From: Janthinobacterium lividum | Lineage (GTDB): Bacteria > Pseudomonadota > Gammaproteobacteria > Burkholderiales > Burkholderiaceae_D | Direction: 5' to 3' | DNA length: 64,000 nt | NCBI RefSeq assembly: GCF_034424625.1 | Contig: NZ_CP139976.1 | Span: 1,736,001 to 1,800,000, forward strand | Part shown: positions 28,258-36,917 of the stretch, piece after piece | How positions within the stretch are numbered: the stretch's first letter is position 1 | How the letters are laid out: the number at the start of each line of letters is the position of its first letter | Made by a program: the position numbers and the translations under genes | Notes under the pieces: model-generated | The model's input: only the letters and a program-made list of their open reading frames with translations | Told to the model about the DNA's origin: nothing | The model's database searches: none

Positions 28258-29184
28258 ATGAGCACAGCCATTTATACCCATCCCGATTGCCAGCGCCATG
28301 AAATGGGCGACTGGCATCCCGAATCGCCGGCCCGCTTGCAGGCCATCAACGATCAATTGATCCTGGCGCATATCAGCGACCTGGTCGAGCACCGCGACGG
28401 CGTGCGCGCGCAATTGTCCGATATCGAGCGCAACCATAGCGCCACGGCCATCGGCCTCGTGCGCGACAACGTGCCGCCGGCGGGCGACTATTACCCGCTC
28501 GATGGCGACACCCTGCTCAACGCGCACAGCTACGACGCGGCGCTGGCGGCGGCAGGCTCGGCCGTGGCAGCCACCGATGCCGTCATCGACGGCGAGATCA
28601 GCAACGCCTTTTGCGCGATCCGCCCGCCTGGCCACCATGCGCGTCCCAGCGAACCCATGGGTTTCTGCCTGTTCAATAATATCGCCATCGCCGCCAAGCA
28701 TGCGCTCGACGTGCGCGGGCTGGAACGGGTCGCCATCGTCGACTTCGATGTGCACCATGGCAATGGCACGGCCGAGTCCGTGGCGCACGACCCGCGCATC
28801 CTGATGGTCAGCTTTTTCCAGCACCCGTTCTATCCGTACAGCGACGTGGAATCGTATACGGACACGCGCGTCAACGTGCCCGTGCCGGCCCGCTCGAAAG
28901 GCGATGCCGTGCGCCAGTTGGTGCTCGACCATTGGCTGCCCGCGCTGCACCGGCAGCAGCCGCAGATGATTTTCATTTCCGCCGGTTTCGATGCCCACCG
29001 CGAAGACGACGTGGGCGGCATGGGCCTGGTGGAGGCCGACTACACGTGGATGACGCAGCAAATGATGGCCGTGGCCAGGCAGTATGGCAAGGGCCGCATC
29101 GTCAGCTGCCTGGAAGGGGGCTACAACCTGTCGTCCCTGGGCCGCAGCGTGGCCGCGCACGTGAAGGCGCTGGCGGAGCTGTAA
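28258..29184 (+). CDS. Histone deacetylase family protein
   Basis: 308 aa. The zinc hydrolase fold of the arginase/deacetylase superfamily, with active-site motifs RPPGHHARP, DFDVHHGNGT (zinc ligands Asp and His) and SAGFDAHRED (second zinc Asp). The C-terminus is CLEGGYNLSSLGRSVAAH. Bacterial members deacetylate polyamines, acetoin-related or other small N-acetyl substrates; no substrate can be assigned here. It is divergent from moxR across 219 bp and stands as a single gene. Confidence 0.92.
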   Translation: MSTAIYTHPDCQRHEMGDWHPESPARLQAINDQLILAHISDLVEHRDGVRAQLSDIERNHSATAIGLVRDNVPPAGDYYPLDGDTLLNAHSYDAALAAAGSAVAATDAVIDGEISNAFCAIRPPGHHARPSEPMGFCLFNNIAIAAKHALDVRGLERVAIVDFDVHHGNGTAESVAHDPRILMVSFFQHPFYPYSDVESYTDTRVNVPVPARSKGDAVRQLVLDHWLPALHRQQPQMIFISAGFDAHREDDVGGMGLVEADYTWMTQQMMAVARQYGKGRIVSCLEGGYNLSSLGRSVAAHVKALAEL

Positions 29185-29197
29185 GGGGGCAGGGTTA

Positions 29198-29524
29198 CTA
29201 CAGCAAGGTGGGCCGGCTGCGGGAATTCGTGTGGCGGTGCGTCTGGTAGTCGAGCGCGTCGCCAGCCATGAAGCGGCGCCAGGCTTGCGTGTAGACGAGC
29301 GATGATTTATCCGCGTCGAAGCTGTCGAGCTGCAACATGTCGCGGTGGTGCTTGATTTCATTGACCAGCTGGTCATACAGCACTTGCAAGCCATAGCTGT
29401 CGGCGCTCTGGCGCTTCAACCGCTCTTCCAGCTGCGCCACTTGTCCCTGCAATTGCCGGCATTCTTTCTTCCAGTCATTGCGCGGCACGCGCTTGGGCGC
29501 CGTGCCAGTGTGTTCCATCATCAT
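29198..29524 (-). CDS. Small predicted coiled-coil protein, unknown function
   Basis: 108 aa, starting at one of three consecutive ATG codons (29524, 29521, 29518). Residues 18-65 are strongly helical and charged (NDWKKECRQLQGQVAQLEER), consistent with a coiled coil. The rest is polar, with YTQAWRRFMAGDALDYQ near the end. No signal peptide or membrane helix. I do not recognise the family. It is convergent with the deacetylase gene, only 13 bp apart, with no terminator seen. Confidence 0.6.
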   Translation of the reverse strand: MMMEHTGTAPKRVPRNDWKKECRQLQGQVAQLEERLKRQSADSYGLQVLYDQLVNEIKHHRDMLQLDSFDADKSSLVYTQAWRRFMAGDALDYQTHRHTNSRSRPTLL

Positions 29525-29679
29525 ATCGAACTATCCCCATCGCATATTTCCCTGGCGGGAGCCAGCCTGGAAATAATTGCTTTTCATTTAAGAGGCGATA
29601 TTAGAGCATACTTTTTTGTTTCTTTCAGTAAATATAAGAATCCATGTGGAAATAATTGACCTGGCTTTCCGGGTGCGCC

Positions 29680-30477
29680 TTACTGGTGCTGCGCCGCCTG
29701 CAAGGGCGCAGCCGGGGCGGCTCCGGCCATTTTTCCGTCGTCGGCGTAGGTCAGGGTGAGCAGGGTATTGTCGTCCCAGTTCACGTCATGCAGCGGCGGC
29801 ACATAGCGCTGCCGGTCTTCCGTGACGCGGATGTCCAGCGTGCGCTCGCCCGAGCGCGCCTGCACGGCAAGCAGCTTGCGGGCCACGGGAAACGGCACGT
29901 GGATCAGCGACGAGTGGCACGGTCCGCCCGCCAGGCGGAACAGGTTGCGCCGGACAAAGGACAATTCATCCTGCTCGACGGCCCAGCGGATTTCACATTC
30001 CAGGCGCAGGTCGCCCAGGCGGCGCACATTCTGTGGCAGGCCCGGCGTGTGGATGTCGGCGCGCCAGCGCAAGGTGTCGCGCTTCTTGTTGCTGACCAGG
30101 TCGGCATTCGCATCGTAGGCGGTCTTGTCGCGCGACAAGGTGAAGCCGCCGTCCGCTGCCAGCGGCACGGGGATCGACAGGTTATCGGCCGACAGGTGCA
30201 GGGTCACGCCATCGAGCCTGGCCTGGGGTGTGGCGGGAATCAGCATGAAGCGCAGCGGCGCGCCCGGCGCCAGGCGCTGGTGATCGGCATACGCGTCGAG
30301 CCCCTTGAGCATGGTGCGGTAGGGACGCAGGTCGGGATCGCGCGTGCTTTGCACGTCGACGATCTGCTGCATTTCCTGGTTTGCCGCGTCGCCTGGTGCC
30401 GCCGGTTTTTCCTGGGCCATGGCAGGCAGCAGGCAGGCATACAGGGAGGCGAGGAGGCAAAAGCGGGAAAAGTGCAT
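29680..30477 (-). CDS. Secreted protein of unknown function
   Basis: 265 aa. A signal peptide (FCLLASLYACLLPAMA) leads into a polar, beta-rich exported protein. Visible features are a helical stretch after the cleavage site (NQEMQQIVDVQ), GLDAYADHQRLAPGAPLRFML, one internal Cys pair (RLECEIRW and GGPCHSSLI), and VRNLFRLAGG-like text before it. I recognise no catalytic motif. It is a single gene divergent from ylqF. Confidence 0.65.
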   Translation of the reverse strand: MHFSRFCLLASLYACLLPAMAQEKPAAPGDAANQEMQQIVDVQSTRDPDLRPYRTMLKGLDAYADHQRLAPGAPLRFMLIPATPQARLDGVTLHLSADNLSIPVPLAADGGFTLSRDKTAYDANADLVSNKKRDTLRWRADIHTPGLPQNVRRLGDLRLECEIRWAVEQDELSFVRRNLFRLAGGPCHSSLIHVPFPVARKLLAVQARSGERTLDIRVTEDRQRYVPPLHDVNWDDNTLLTLTYADDGKMAGAAPAAPLQAAQHQ

Positions 30478-30677
30478 GGAATGCGTGTCAGGTTAAGCGT
30501 GCGATGGGGAACCGGCCAGGCTGGACGGACTGCGAATCTTATCATTCATGTAACTGCCAAATTATCACCAATTGTCTCGTTCGTGTCGCACGGCTGGCGC
30601 TGGCGGCGGAAAATGGGACGTCGGGGCGGCAACCACGTAAAATAGCGGATTGACCGAACGATTTTGAAAGCAAGAGC

Positions 30678-31625
30678 ATGGCGATACAATGGTACCCAGG
30701 ACATATGAACGCGGCCCGCAAGAAAGCGGCCGAGACCATGGAAAACACCGATCTGGTGATTGAAGTGGTGGACGCGCGCCTGCCGGCAGCCAGCTGCAAT
30801 CCCATGGTGGACGAGCTGCGCCTGTTCCGCCAGCGTCCTTGCCTGAAAATCCTCAACAAGACCGACCTGGCCGATCCTGCCGCCACTGCCGCCTGGGTGG
30901 CCTATTTCAATGCCCAGGAAGGCGTGACCGCATATGCGATGACGACCAAGAAGCCGGGCGACGTGGCGCGCATTCCGGACCTGGCCAAATCGCTGGCGCC
31001 GCACCGCGGCGTGCCGACGAAGCCGCTGCGCATCATGATCATGGGCATCCCCAACGTGGGCAAATCGACCCTGATGAACGCGCTGCTGAAAAAGCGCGTG
31101 GCCAAGGTGGGCGACGAGCCGGCCGTCACCAAAATGCAGCAAAAGCTGTACCTGGACAAGAACACGATTTTGGTCGACACGCCCGGCATGCTGTGGCCGA
31201 AGATCGCCATCCCCAGCGACGGCCTGATGCTGGCGGCCAGCCACGCGATCGGCTCGAACGCGCTGATCGAAGAGGAAGTGGCCGTATTCCTGGCCGAGGA
31301 ATTGCTCAAGCGCTACCCGGACTTGCTGGCAACCCGCTATGGCACCAAGGTCGATGAAGTCGACGCCATCGGCGTGGTCGAAGGCATCGCCGCCAAGCGC
31401 GGTTTCCGCATCAAGGGCGGCGATTACGATTTCGAGAAAGCGTCGCACACCCTGCTGCTCGACTACCGCAGCGGCATCCTGGGACGCATTTCGCTGGAAA
31501 CGCCGGACACGCGCGCGGCCCTGCTGGCCCAGCACGCGGCCGAGATGGCGGAAAAAGCGGCCAAGGCAGCGGAGATCGCCGCCGAGAAGGCGAAGAATGC
31601 GGCGCGCGGCAAGCGCGGCACGTAA
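30678..31625 (+). CDS. ylqF: Ribosome biogenesis GTPase YlqF/RbgA
   Basis: 315 aa. A circularly permuted GTPase: G4 motif LNKTDLAD (around residue 58) comes before G1 GIPNVGKSTLMNALL and G3 DTPGMLWPK. The N-terminus IQWYPGHMNAARKKAAE is diagnostic for YlqF. It assists late maturation of the 50S subunit. The C-terminal tail is Ala/Lys-rich (AAEMAEKAAKAAEIAAEKAK), probably a basic RNA-contacting helix. A strong terminator follows. Confidence 0.94.
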   Translation: MAIQWYPGHMNAARKKAAETMENTDLVIEVVDARLPAASCNPMVDELRLFRQRPCLKILNKTDLADPAATAAWVAYFNAQEGVTAYAMTTKKPGDVARIPDLAKSLAPHRGVPTKPLRIMIMGIPNVGKSTLMNALLKKRVAKVGDEPAVTKMQQKLYLDKNTILVDTPGMLWPKIAIPSDGLMLAASHAIGSNALIEEEVAVFLAEELLKRYPDLLATRYGTKVDEVDAIGVVEGIAAKRGFRIKGGDYDFEKASHTLLLDYRSGILGRISLETPDTRAALLAQHAAEMAEKAAKAAEIAAEKAKNAARGKRGT

Positions 31626-31639
31626 GTAACCGCTTCACC

Positions 31640-31683
31640 ATGAAAAAAGCGCCGCGACAGCAATGTCGCGGCGCTTTTTTCAT
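31640..31683. terminator. Strong bidirectional terminator
   Basis: A perfect 20-bp stem (31640-31659 with 31664-31683) around a GCAA tetraloop, with A6 and T6 runs flanking the GC core. It serves ylqF on the plus strand and the convergent dioxygenase gene on the minus strand. Confidence 0.95.
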
Positions 31684-31694
31684 GCGCTATCCGA

Positions 31695-32498
31695 TTATCC
31701 GAATTTGAAACTGGTCACCGCCAGCGCCCCAAAGAAATTCTCCTCGTGGTACACCACCTGCGCCGCTTCCTGCTCGGCCGCGCCCAGCGCCACCATCAGC
31801 GGCAGCAGATGGTCTTCCTGCGGATGGGCCTGGCGCGCGCCCGGCGCCTGGTCCCAGGCCAGCAATTGCGCCAGCCTTTGTTCTGGCGGCAAGGCCATGG
31901 CCTGTCGCAGCCAGGCGTCGAACTGGTGCGAGGCGACGGCGCCCGCCTGGCCGAACTGGCGCAGGTTATGGTAAGACAGGCCGCTGCCGAGTATCAGCAC
32001 GCCTTGCCGGCGCAGGCTGGCCAGCGCGCGTCCCACCTCGATGTGCGTGAGCGGGTCGTAGCCGTGTTTCAGCGACAGCTGCACCAGCGGCATGTCGGCC
32101 TGCGGGTAGATGGGGAACAGGGCGCTGAAGGTGCCGTGGTCGAAACCCCGCTCGTGGTCGAGGCGCGCCGGATGGCCAGCCGCGTCGAGCAACTGTTTGA
32201 CCTGCGCCGCCAGTTCCGGCGCGCCGGGCGCCGGGTACTGGATCTGGTACGTATGCGGCGGAAAGCCCGAATAATCATAGATCATGCCCGGCCGTGGGCT
32301 GGCCGAGACGAGAAATTGCGGCCCTTCCCAGTGTGCCGTGACGACCAGCACGGCTGTCGGTCGCGCGCCGATCTGGCGCGGAATATCCTGCAGCGATGCT
32401 TCCAGCACGTCGTAGCGGCCGCCGAACTGGTCTTTCATGAACGGCCACGGGCCGCCGCCGTGCGACAGGAAATACGTGGGGAAGGTGTGCTCTTGCAT
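31695..32498 (-). CDS. ygiD: LigB-type extradiol dioxygenase (4,5-DOPA dioxygenase family)
   Basis: 267 aa from ATG 32498, preceded by AGGAG. Metal-site motifs of the class III ring-cleavage family are present: LSHGGGPW near the N-terminus, VVTAHWEGP, DHGTFSALFPIYP, ILGSGLSYHNL. YgiD of E. coli, of similar size, opens L-DOPA extradiol rings; the natural substrate here is unknown. It is divergent from a LysR regulator across 113 bp, which suggests regulation by that protein. Confidence 0.88.
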   Translation of the reverse strand: MQEHTFPTYFLSHGGGPWPFMKDQFGGRYDVLEASLQDIPRQIGARPTAVLVVTAHWEGPQFLVSASPRPGMIYDYSGFPPHTYQIQYPAPGAPELAAQVKQLLDAAGHPARLDHERGFDHGTFSALFPIYPQADMPLVQLSLKHGYDPLTHIEVGRALASLRRQGVLILGSGLSYHNLRQFGQAGAVASHQFDAWLRQAMALPPEQRLAQLLAWDQAPGARQAHPQEDHLLPLMVALGAAEQEAAQVVYHEENFFGALAVTSFKFG

Positions 32499-32611
32499 GG
32501 CGGCTCCTGGGGGAATGGCTAACGATGGGACCATGATAGTCATGCGCAGTCAGTTGATCAAGATCGCTATTATTGATATATCATTTCCAATTTGTTGATG
32601 ATTGGATGGGT

Positions 32612-33502
32612 ATGGATACCTTGCGCAGCATGCGCGTGTTTCGCGCCGTGGTGGAGCTCGACAGTTTCGTGCGCGCCAGCGAGCGCCTCGACCTGTCGCC
32701 GGCCATGGTCAGCAAGCACGTGATGCACCTGGAGCGCCACCTGGGCGCGCGCTTGCTGAACCGCAGCAGCCGCCACCTGAGCCTGACGGAAATCGGCAAG
32801 GTGTATTTTGAACAGTGCCGCGACATGCTCGACAATCTCGACGAGGTGGAAGCGACGGTCGGCCGCACGACGGTGGTGCCGCGCGGCATGCTGCGCCTGA
32901 GCGCGCCCGTCTGGTTCGCCAACGCCATCTTTACGCGCACCCTGGCCGCCTACCGCGAACGCTTTCCGGAAGTCACGTTCGACATCGATTTGAGCGGAAG
33001 AGTGGTGAACCTGGTGGAGGAAGGTTTCGACCTGGCCCTGCGCGTGAGCCAGGCGCCATCACCGACCCTGATCGCGCGGCCCATCGGCAGCATCGAATTC
33101 CACCTGGTGGCCGCGCCAGCCTATCTGGCGCGTGCGGGTCACCCGCACCTGCCGCAGGACCTGGCGCGGCACGCCATGATCAGCTATTCCTTGTTGGCGA
33201 ACGGCAATGAGCTGGCCTTCGACGGGGTACAGGGGCGCGAGACGGTGAAGTTCTCGCCCGTCCTGCAATGCAATAACGAAAGCCTGCTGCACGCGGCCGC
33301 GCTCGACGGCATGGGCATCGCCCTGCTGCCGTCGTGGCAGACGGATGCGAACCTGGCGGCGGGGCGGCTGGTGCGCCTCTTCGACGATTTCAAGCTGGCG
33401 GGCGGCAGCGTGTATGCCGTCTACACGAGCCGCCGCTACCTGTCGTCGAAGGTGCGCACCTTCATCGACTTTCTCGCCGATGAGGGGCGTCTGGGGAGTT
33501 GA
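32612..33502 (+). CDS. LysR family transcriptional regulator
   Basis: 296 aa from ATG 32612. The winged-HTH occupies residues 1-60 (MRVFRAVVELDSFVRASERL, DLSPAMVSKHVMHLE, RLLNRSSRHLSLTEIG), followed by the periplasmic-binding-like effector domain. It belongs to the CrgA/AaeR-like group by character. Its gene is divergent from ygiD, the classic LysR arrangement, so ygiD is its likely target. A TTG-like AT-rich stretch lies in the shared promoter region. It ends one base before the convergent membrane protein gene. Confidence 0.9.
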   Translation: MDTLRSMRVFRAVVELDSFVRASERLDLSPAMVSKHVMHLERHLGARLLNRSSRHLSLTEIGKVYFEQCRDMLDNLDEVEATVGRTTVVPRGMLRLSAPVWFANAIFTRTLAAYRERFPEVTFDIDLSGRVVNLVEEGFDLALRVSQAPSPTLIARPIGSIEFHLVAAPAYLARAGHPHLPQDLARHAMISYSLLANGNELAFDGVQGRETVKFSPVLQCNNESLLHAAALDGMGIALLPSWQTDANLAAGRLVRLFDDFKLAGGSVYAVYTSRRYLSSKVRTFIDFLADEGRLGS

Positions 33503-34387
33503 TTACGCGAGCGAGCGCTTGACGTCGATCAGCGCGAACAGGCGGGCGCTGCGCATCCATGCCAGCACCAGCGCCGCCAGCTGCGTCACCAGCAGGCCGG
33601 CCACGATGGCCAGCGGGCCGGGCGCGGCCAGGTTCAGGCGCGCCACGCCCAGCAGCGCATACAGCGCCAGTCCCAGCACGGTGATGACGAGGTAGATGGC
33701 CAGGCTGGCCAGCGGACGCCGGCGCAGCATGCCGAGGCCCCGCCACCATGCCTTGACGGCCGAGGTGCGGCGACGGTCGACGGCCAGGGCCGCGCGGCCG
33801 GCGTCGAGCGTGGCGCAGGCCAGCAGGAACAGCAAACCCGTCAACAGCAAGGCCAGGTGACGGGCCAGGTCCGCATCGGCTTCCAGGATGGCTTTCGCCG
33901 CGTGCTTGTCGGCCAGTTTCAGCGCGCCGGCGCCGATCGTCAGCGCCAGGCCCAGCGGCACGATGCTCCACAGCAGCATGCGCAGCATGCGGCCGTATTC
34001 GCTGAATGCGCCCGTCAGCAGGGGACCGAAGCCGGGTGGCGCAGGCGCGCGCGCGGCCGTCACCACCAGGCCGCTCAGCAGCGGCGACAGCAGCAAGGCC
34101 AGCACGATGCCCGTGATGGCGGCCTGGCTGATGGCGGCGCCGTTGCGTCCCGCATTGGCCACCAGGTCGGCCAGGGTCATCAGGTCGAGCTGGTGCGCCA
34201 GGGCCGCCGCATGCACGGCGTTATCGAGGCTGGCGTTCAAGGTGCGCCAGAGGGGAATGACGGCAAGGATGGCGGGGATCAGCAGCAGGCCCGCCCACAG
34301 CAGCAGCAAGCGCCATTGCAGGGCGGCGCGGCTGGCGCGCGTGGTCCGGGTCAGGCCGCTGGCCCGTGTCGTGGAAGTGGCGCTCAT
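33503..34387 (-). CDS. Polytopic membrane protein of unknown function
   Basis: 294 aa with about six hydrophobic helices (LLLLWAGLLLIPAILAVIPL, AAITGIVLALLLSPLLSGLV, MLLWSIVPLGLALTIGAGAL, LALLLTGLLFLLACATL, IYLVITVLGLALYALL, PLAIVAGLLVTQLAALVLAW). No catalytic motif. It overlaps the upstream M1-like peptidase by 4 bp (ATGA), so the two are translationally coupled and probably act together. The shape recalls permease parts of small ABC systems, but no ATPase is adjacent. Confidence 0.7.
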   Translation of the reverse strand: MSATSTTRASGLTRTTRASRAALQWRLLLLWAGLLLIPAILAVIPLWRTLNASLDNAVHAAALAHQLDLMTLADLVANAGRNGAAISQAAITGIVLALLLSPLLSGLVVTAARAPAPPGFGPLLTGAFSEYGRMLRMLLWSIVPLGLALTIGAGALKLADKHAAKAILEADADLARHLALLLTGLLFLLACATLDAGRAALAVDRRRTSAVKAWWRGLGMLRRRPLASLAIYLVITVLGLALYALLGVARLNLAAPGPLAIVAGLLVTQLAALVLAWMRSARLFALIDVKRSLA

Positions 34388-36672
34388 ACGATGGCAATCA
34401 GGGAAAGGAGGTATTGGAAGGCGGCGGCAAGGTCGAAGCTCCAGCGCTGCGAGGCGGATTTGTCTGCCTTCAAGGTGCGGCTGTCATCGAGCTTGTTGAC
34501 GTCGAGGTAGTGCACGCGGTCGGGGTCCAGTTCGGCCGAGACGGCCTTCACGGGCTTGCTCCAGGTGTAGCGCTGCCACAGCTGCTCGTTATCCCAGACC
34601 ACGCGTTCGGACGTGCCGTCGGCGAACTTCACCAGCAGCACCTGCGGCACGGGCGCGCCGCGGCGGCGCAGGACCACGCTGGTGAGATAAGGATACGGTC
34701 CCGTGCCCGGCTTGGCGTCCGGATGCGCCTTGTCCCACGCCTCGCGTACCTTTTTCTCCTCTTTTTCCAGCGCTTCGGCCGTATGCTCCACGCGTTTGCC
34801 GTTCACCAGTGCCATGCCGGCCAGGGGCGTCTGCTCTTCGCTGGTGAAGATGCCGATGCGGTCGTCGATATTCGCGCTGGCATAGACTTGCTGCGCGAAG
34901 ACCTGTTCCACGATGCGCCGCTGGCCCGTCGCCTCGGCCAGCGTTTCGCGCAGGTCGGCCACGCTCGGGTGGCGGAATTTCCACTGTTCGTAGTAGGCCT
35001 TGAAGCCCCGTTCCATGGCTTCGCTGCCGATGCGCGCTTCCAGGTCGCGCATGGTGATGGCCGTGCGGCTGTAGACGGGCCCCACGCCCTGCAGGCGGTC
35101 CCACGCATTCTGGCCCAGCGGATCTGCCGCATCCTGGCGCGGTGCGGCCATGCGTTCGAATTCGAAGACCTTGAAGACGGGATCGAAGCCCAGGCGCTTG
35201 AGCAGGGGCGTGGTGGCGTGGATGTGCTGGCCGCGCGCGCGCAGCATGCGCTGGTCCCAGTATTCGTTCAAGCCTTCGTCGAGAAGGGGTTCCTCGAATT
35301 CGTTCGACGCCAGGATGCCATAGAAATAGCCATGGCCGAATTCATGGATGGTGACGAAATCGAGGCCGAATTCGGGTATGGTCTTCGGCTGCAGGTTGGC
35401 GTAGCTCGAGGCCGTGATGAAGGTCGGATATTCCATGCCGCCCGCTTCGGCCGCATTGAACGGCGGGATCACCACCGTCAGGGTCTTGTACGGATACGGG
35501 CCCAGGGTGCGCGAGAAATACGTGAGCGCATCCTTGGCCGCCTGCAGCGCCGGCGCCGCGTTCGATGCGTATTCGGGCGGGTACAGCACCTTGATGGCCA
35601 CCGGCGGACTGCCGGGGCCGCTCCAGCTGCCCGTCAACGGCTGCGCGCTGCGCTTGTCGGCCGTCCAGGCGAAATCGTGCACGTCGCCCTGCACATAGTG
35701 ATGCGTGAGCATGCCGTTCTTTTCCTGCGGCGCGCCTTGCAGCTCGCCCGTGGCGCCCACCGTGTACTCCTTGGGCACGGTCAGCTTCACGTCATAGTTG
35801 CCGAAATTGGCGTAGAACTCCGAATTGAGGTGGAATTCATGCGCATTCCAGCGCGGCGCGGTGGCGCCCCGTTCGCCGGGCAATTCCAGCACCGCGATCT
35901 TGGGGAACCACTGGCCCACCAGGTGGAAGCTGCCGAAATAGCCGGTGCGCGCGATGACGCGCGGCAGCTGGTCGAAGAAGCGGATGTCGAGCGTCGTCTC
36001 GGCGCCCGGCGCGACGGCCTGCGGCAAGTCGACGCGCACCACGGTGCGGTCGGTGGCCGGGCCGTTGTCGGGCTGGACGAAATGCCAGGGCGCCTTGGCG
36101 CCGTTCTGCGTCATGCTGCGCAGTTCGATGTAGCCCCATTCGCCGTCGCGCGTGTCGACGCCCGAGCGGAAGCCCGTATCGAGCTTGCGCTTCTCGGTGA
36201 AGAAGGTCGAATGCTCGCCTTCGAACGCGTTCAGGTACAGGTGCAGGTAGACGCTGCTGACGGCTTGTGCGCTGCGGTTGCGCCAGCGTAGTTTCTGCTG
36301 GCCGGCTATGGTGTGCTTGACGGGATCGAGCGTCGCTTCGATCTGGTAATCGACCACGCGGTCCGACAGGGTCGCTTGCGCGCCCGTGCGCGCACCGCCC
36401 CAGGCGTTGCTGGCGCTGGGCGTGCTGACGGCGGAAGCGTGCGGCGACGCCAGGGCGATGCCGTCGGCGGACGGCGCCAGCGGCGTGGGCGCGCTGGCCG
36501 CCTTGCCTTGGCCCGGCTGGGCGAACAGGTCGGCCTGCAGGGCCAGGCCGGCCAGCAGCAGGGCGGCGATGGAGAGGGCTTTGAGCTTGCCCGAGATGGG
36601 AAAAAAACCAATGCTGCGGCGCGTGCCGCGGGGACTTGGCGGCCCCTGGCGCGTTGTGCTACGACTTTCCAT
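34384..36672 (-). CDS. M1 family metallopeptidase (membrane-anchored or secreted)
   Basis: 762 aa. An N-terminal hydrophobic segment (LSIAALLLAGLALQADLFA, about residues 32-50) directs export. Residues 100-400 form a beta-rich M1 N-domain. The catalytic zinc site is HEFGHGYFYGILASNEFE: HExxH with the third ligand E exactly 18 residues on (LLDEG). The upstream GGMEYPT replaces the usual GAMEN exopeptidase motif, so specificity may differ from classic aminopeptidases. It forms a two-gene unit with the downstream membrane protein. Confidence 0.88.
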   Translation of the reverse strand: MESRSTTRQGPPSPRGTRRSIGFFPISGKLKALSIAALLLAGLALQADLFAQPGQGKAASAPTPLAPSADGIALASPHASAVSTPSASNAWGGARTGAQATLSDRVVDYQIEATLDPVKHTIAGQQKLRWRNRSAQAVSSVYLHLYLNAFEGEHSTFFTEKRKLDTGFRSGVDTRDGEWGYIELRSMTQNGAKAPWHFVQPDNGPATDRTVVRVDLPQAVAPGAETTLDIRFFDQLPRVIARTGYFGSFHLVGQWFPKIAVLELPGERGATAPRWNAHEFHLNSEFYANFGNYDVKLTVPKEYTVGATGELQGAPQEKNGMLTHHYVQGDVHDFAWTADKRSAQPLTGSWSGPGSPPVAIKVLYPPEYASNAAPALQAAKDALTYFSRTLGPYPYKTLTVVIPPFNAAEAGGMEYPTFITASSYANLQPKTIPEFGLDFVTIHEFGHGYFYGILASNEFEEPLLDEGLNEYWDQRMLRARGQHIHATTPLLKRLGFDPVFKVFEFERMAAPRQDAADPLGQNAWDRLQGVGPVYSRTAITMRDLEARIGSEAMERGFKAYYEQWKFRHPSVADLRETLAEATGQRRIVEQVFAQQVYASANIDDRIGIFTSEEQTPLAGMALVNGKRVEHTAEALEKEEKKVREAWDKAHPDAKPGTGPYPYLTSVVLRRRGAPVPQVLLVKFADGTSERVVWDNEQLWQRYTWSKPVKAVSAELDPDRVHYLDVNKLDDSRTLKADKSASQRWSFDLAAAFQYLLSLIAIV

Positions 36673-36720
36673 GCGTGACTCCCACAGTGACTTCTTATTG
36701 TTGATTTTTAAATGCAGTCG

Positions 36721-36747
36721 GCTGCGCCCAGGATCGCCGGGCGCAGC
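36721..36747. promoter_or_regulatory. Perfect palindrome between divergent genes
   Basis: GCTGCGCCC (36721-36729) and GGGCGCAGC (36739-36747) form a 9-bp inverted repeat in the 245-bp gap between the divergent peptidase and barrel genes. No U-tract follows in either direction. It could be an operator or a leader hairpin. Confidence 0.35.
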
Positions 36748-36818
36748 TTAATATACCTACAAAAATGCCAAATCACCAATAAAATATTGGCATATGGAAA
36801 GTACCATCGGGCCGGCGC

Positions 36819-36846
36819 TTGCGGCGCCGCGCGCCGTGCGTATAAT
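36819..36846 (+). promoter_or_regulatory. Promoter for the TonB-receptor-like gene
   Basis: TTGCGG (36819-36824), 16-bp spacer, and a perfect -10 TATAAT (36841-36846). The start codon lies about 70 bp downstream. Confidence 0.5.
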
Positions 36847-36917
36847 GATTCGCTTTTGCCATCCCCCCGTCCCACCAGCGTGCGTCCGCGCCGCGATGAC
36901 GCCTCAAGCCTGCCGCC

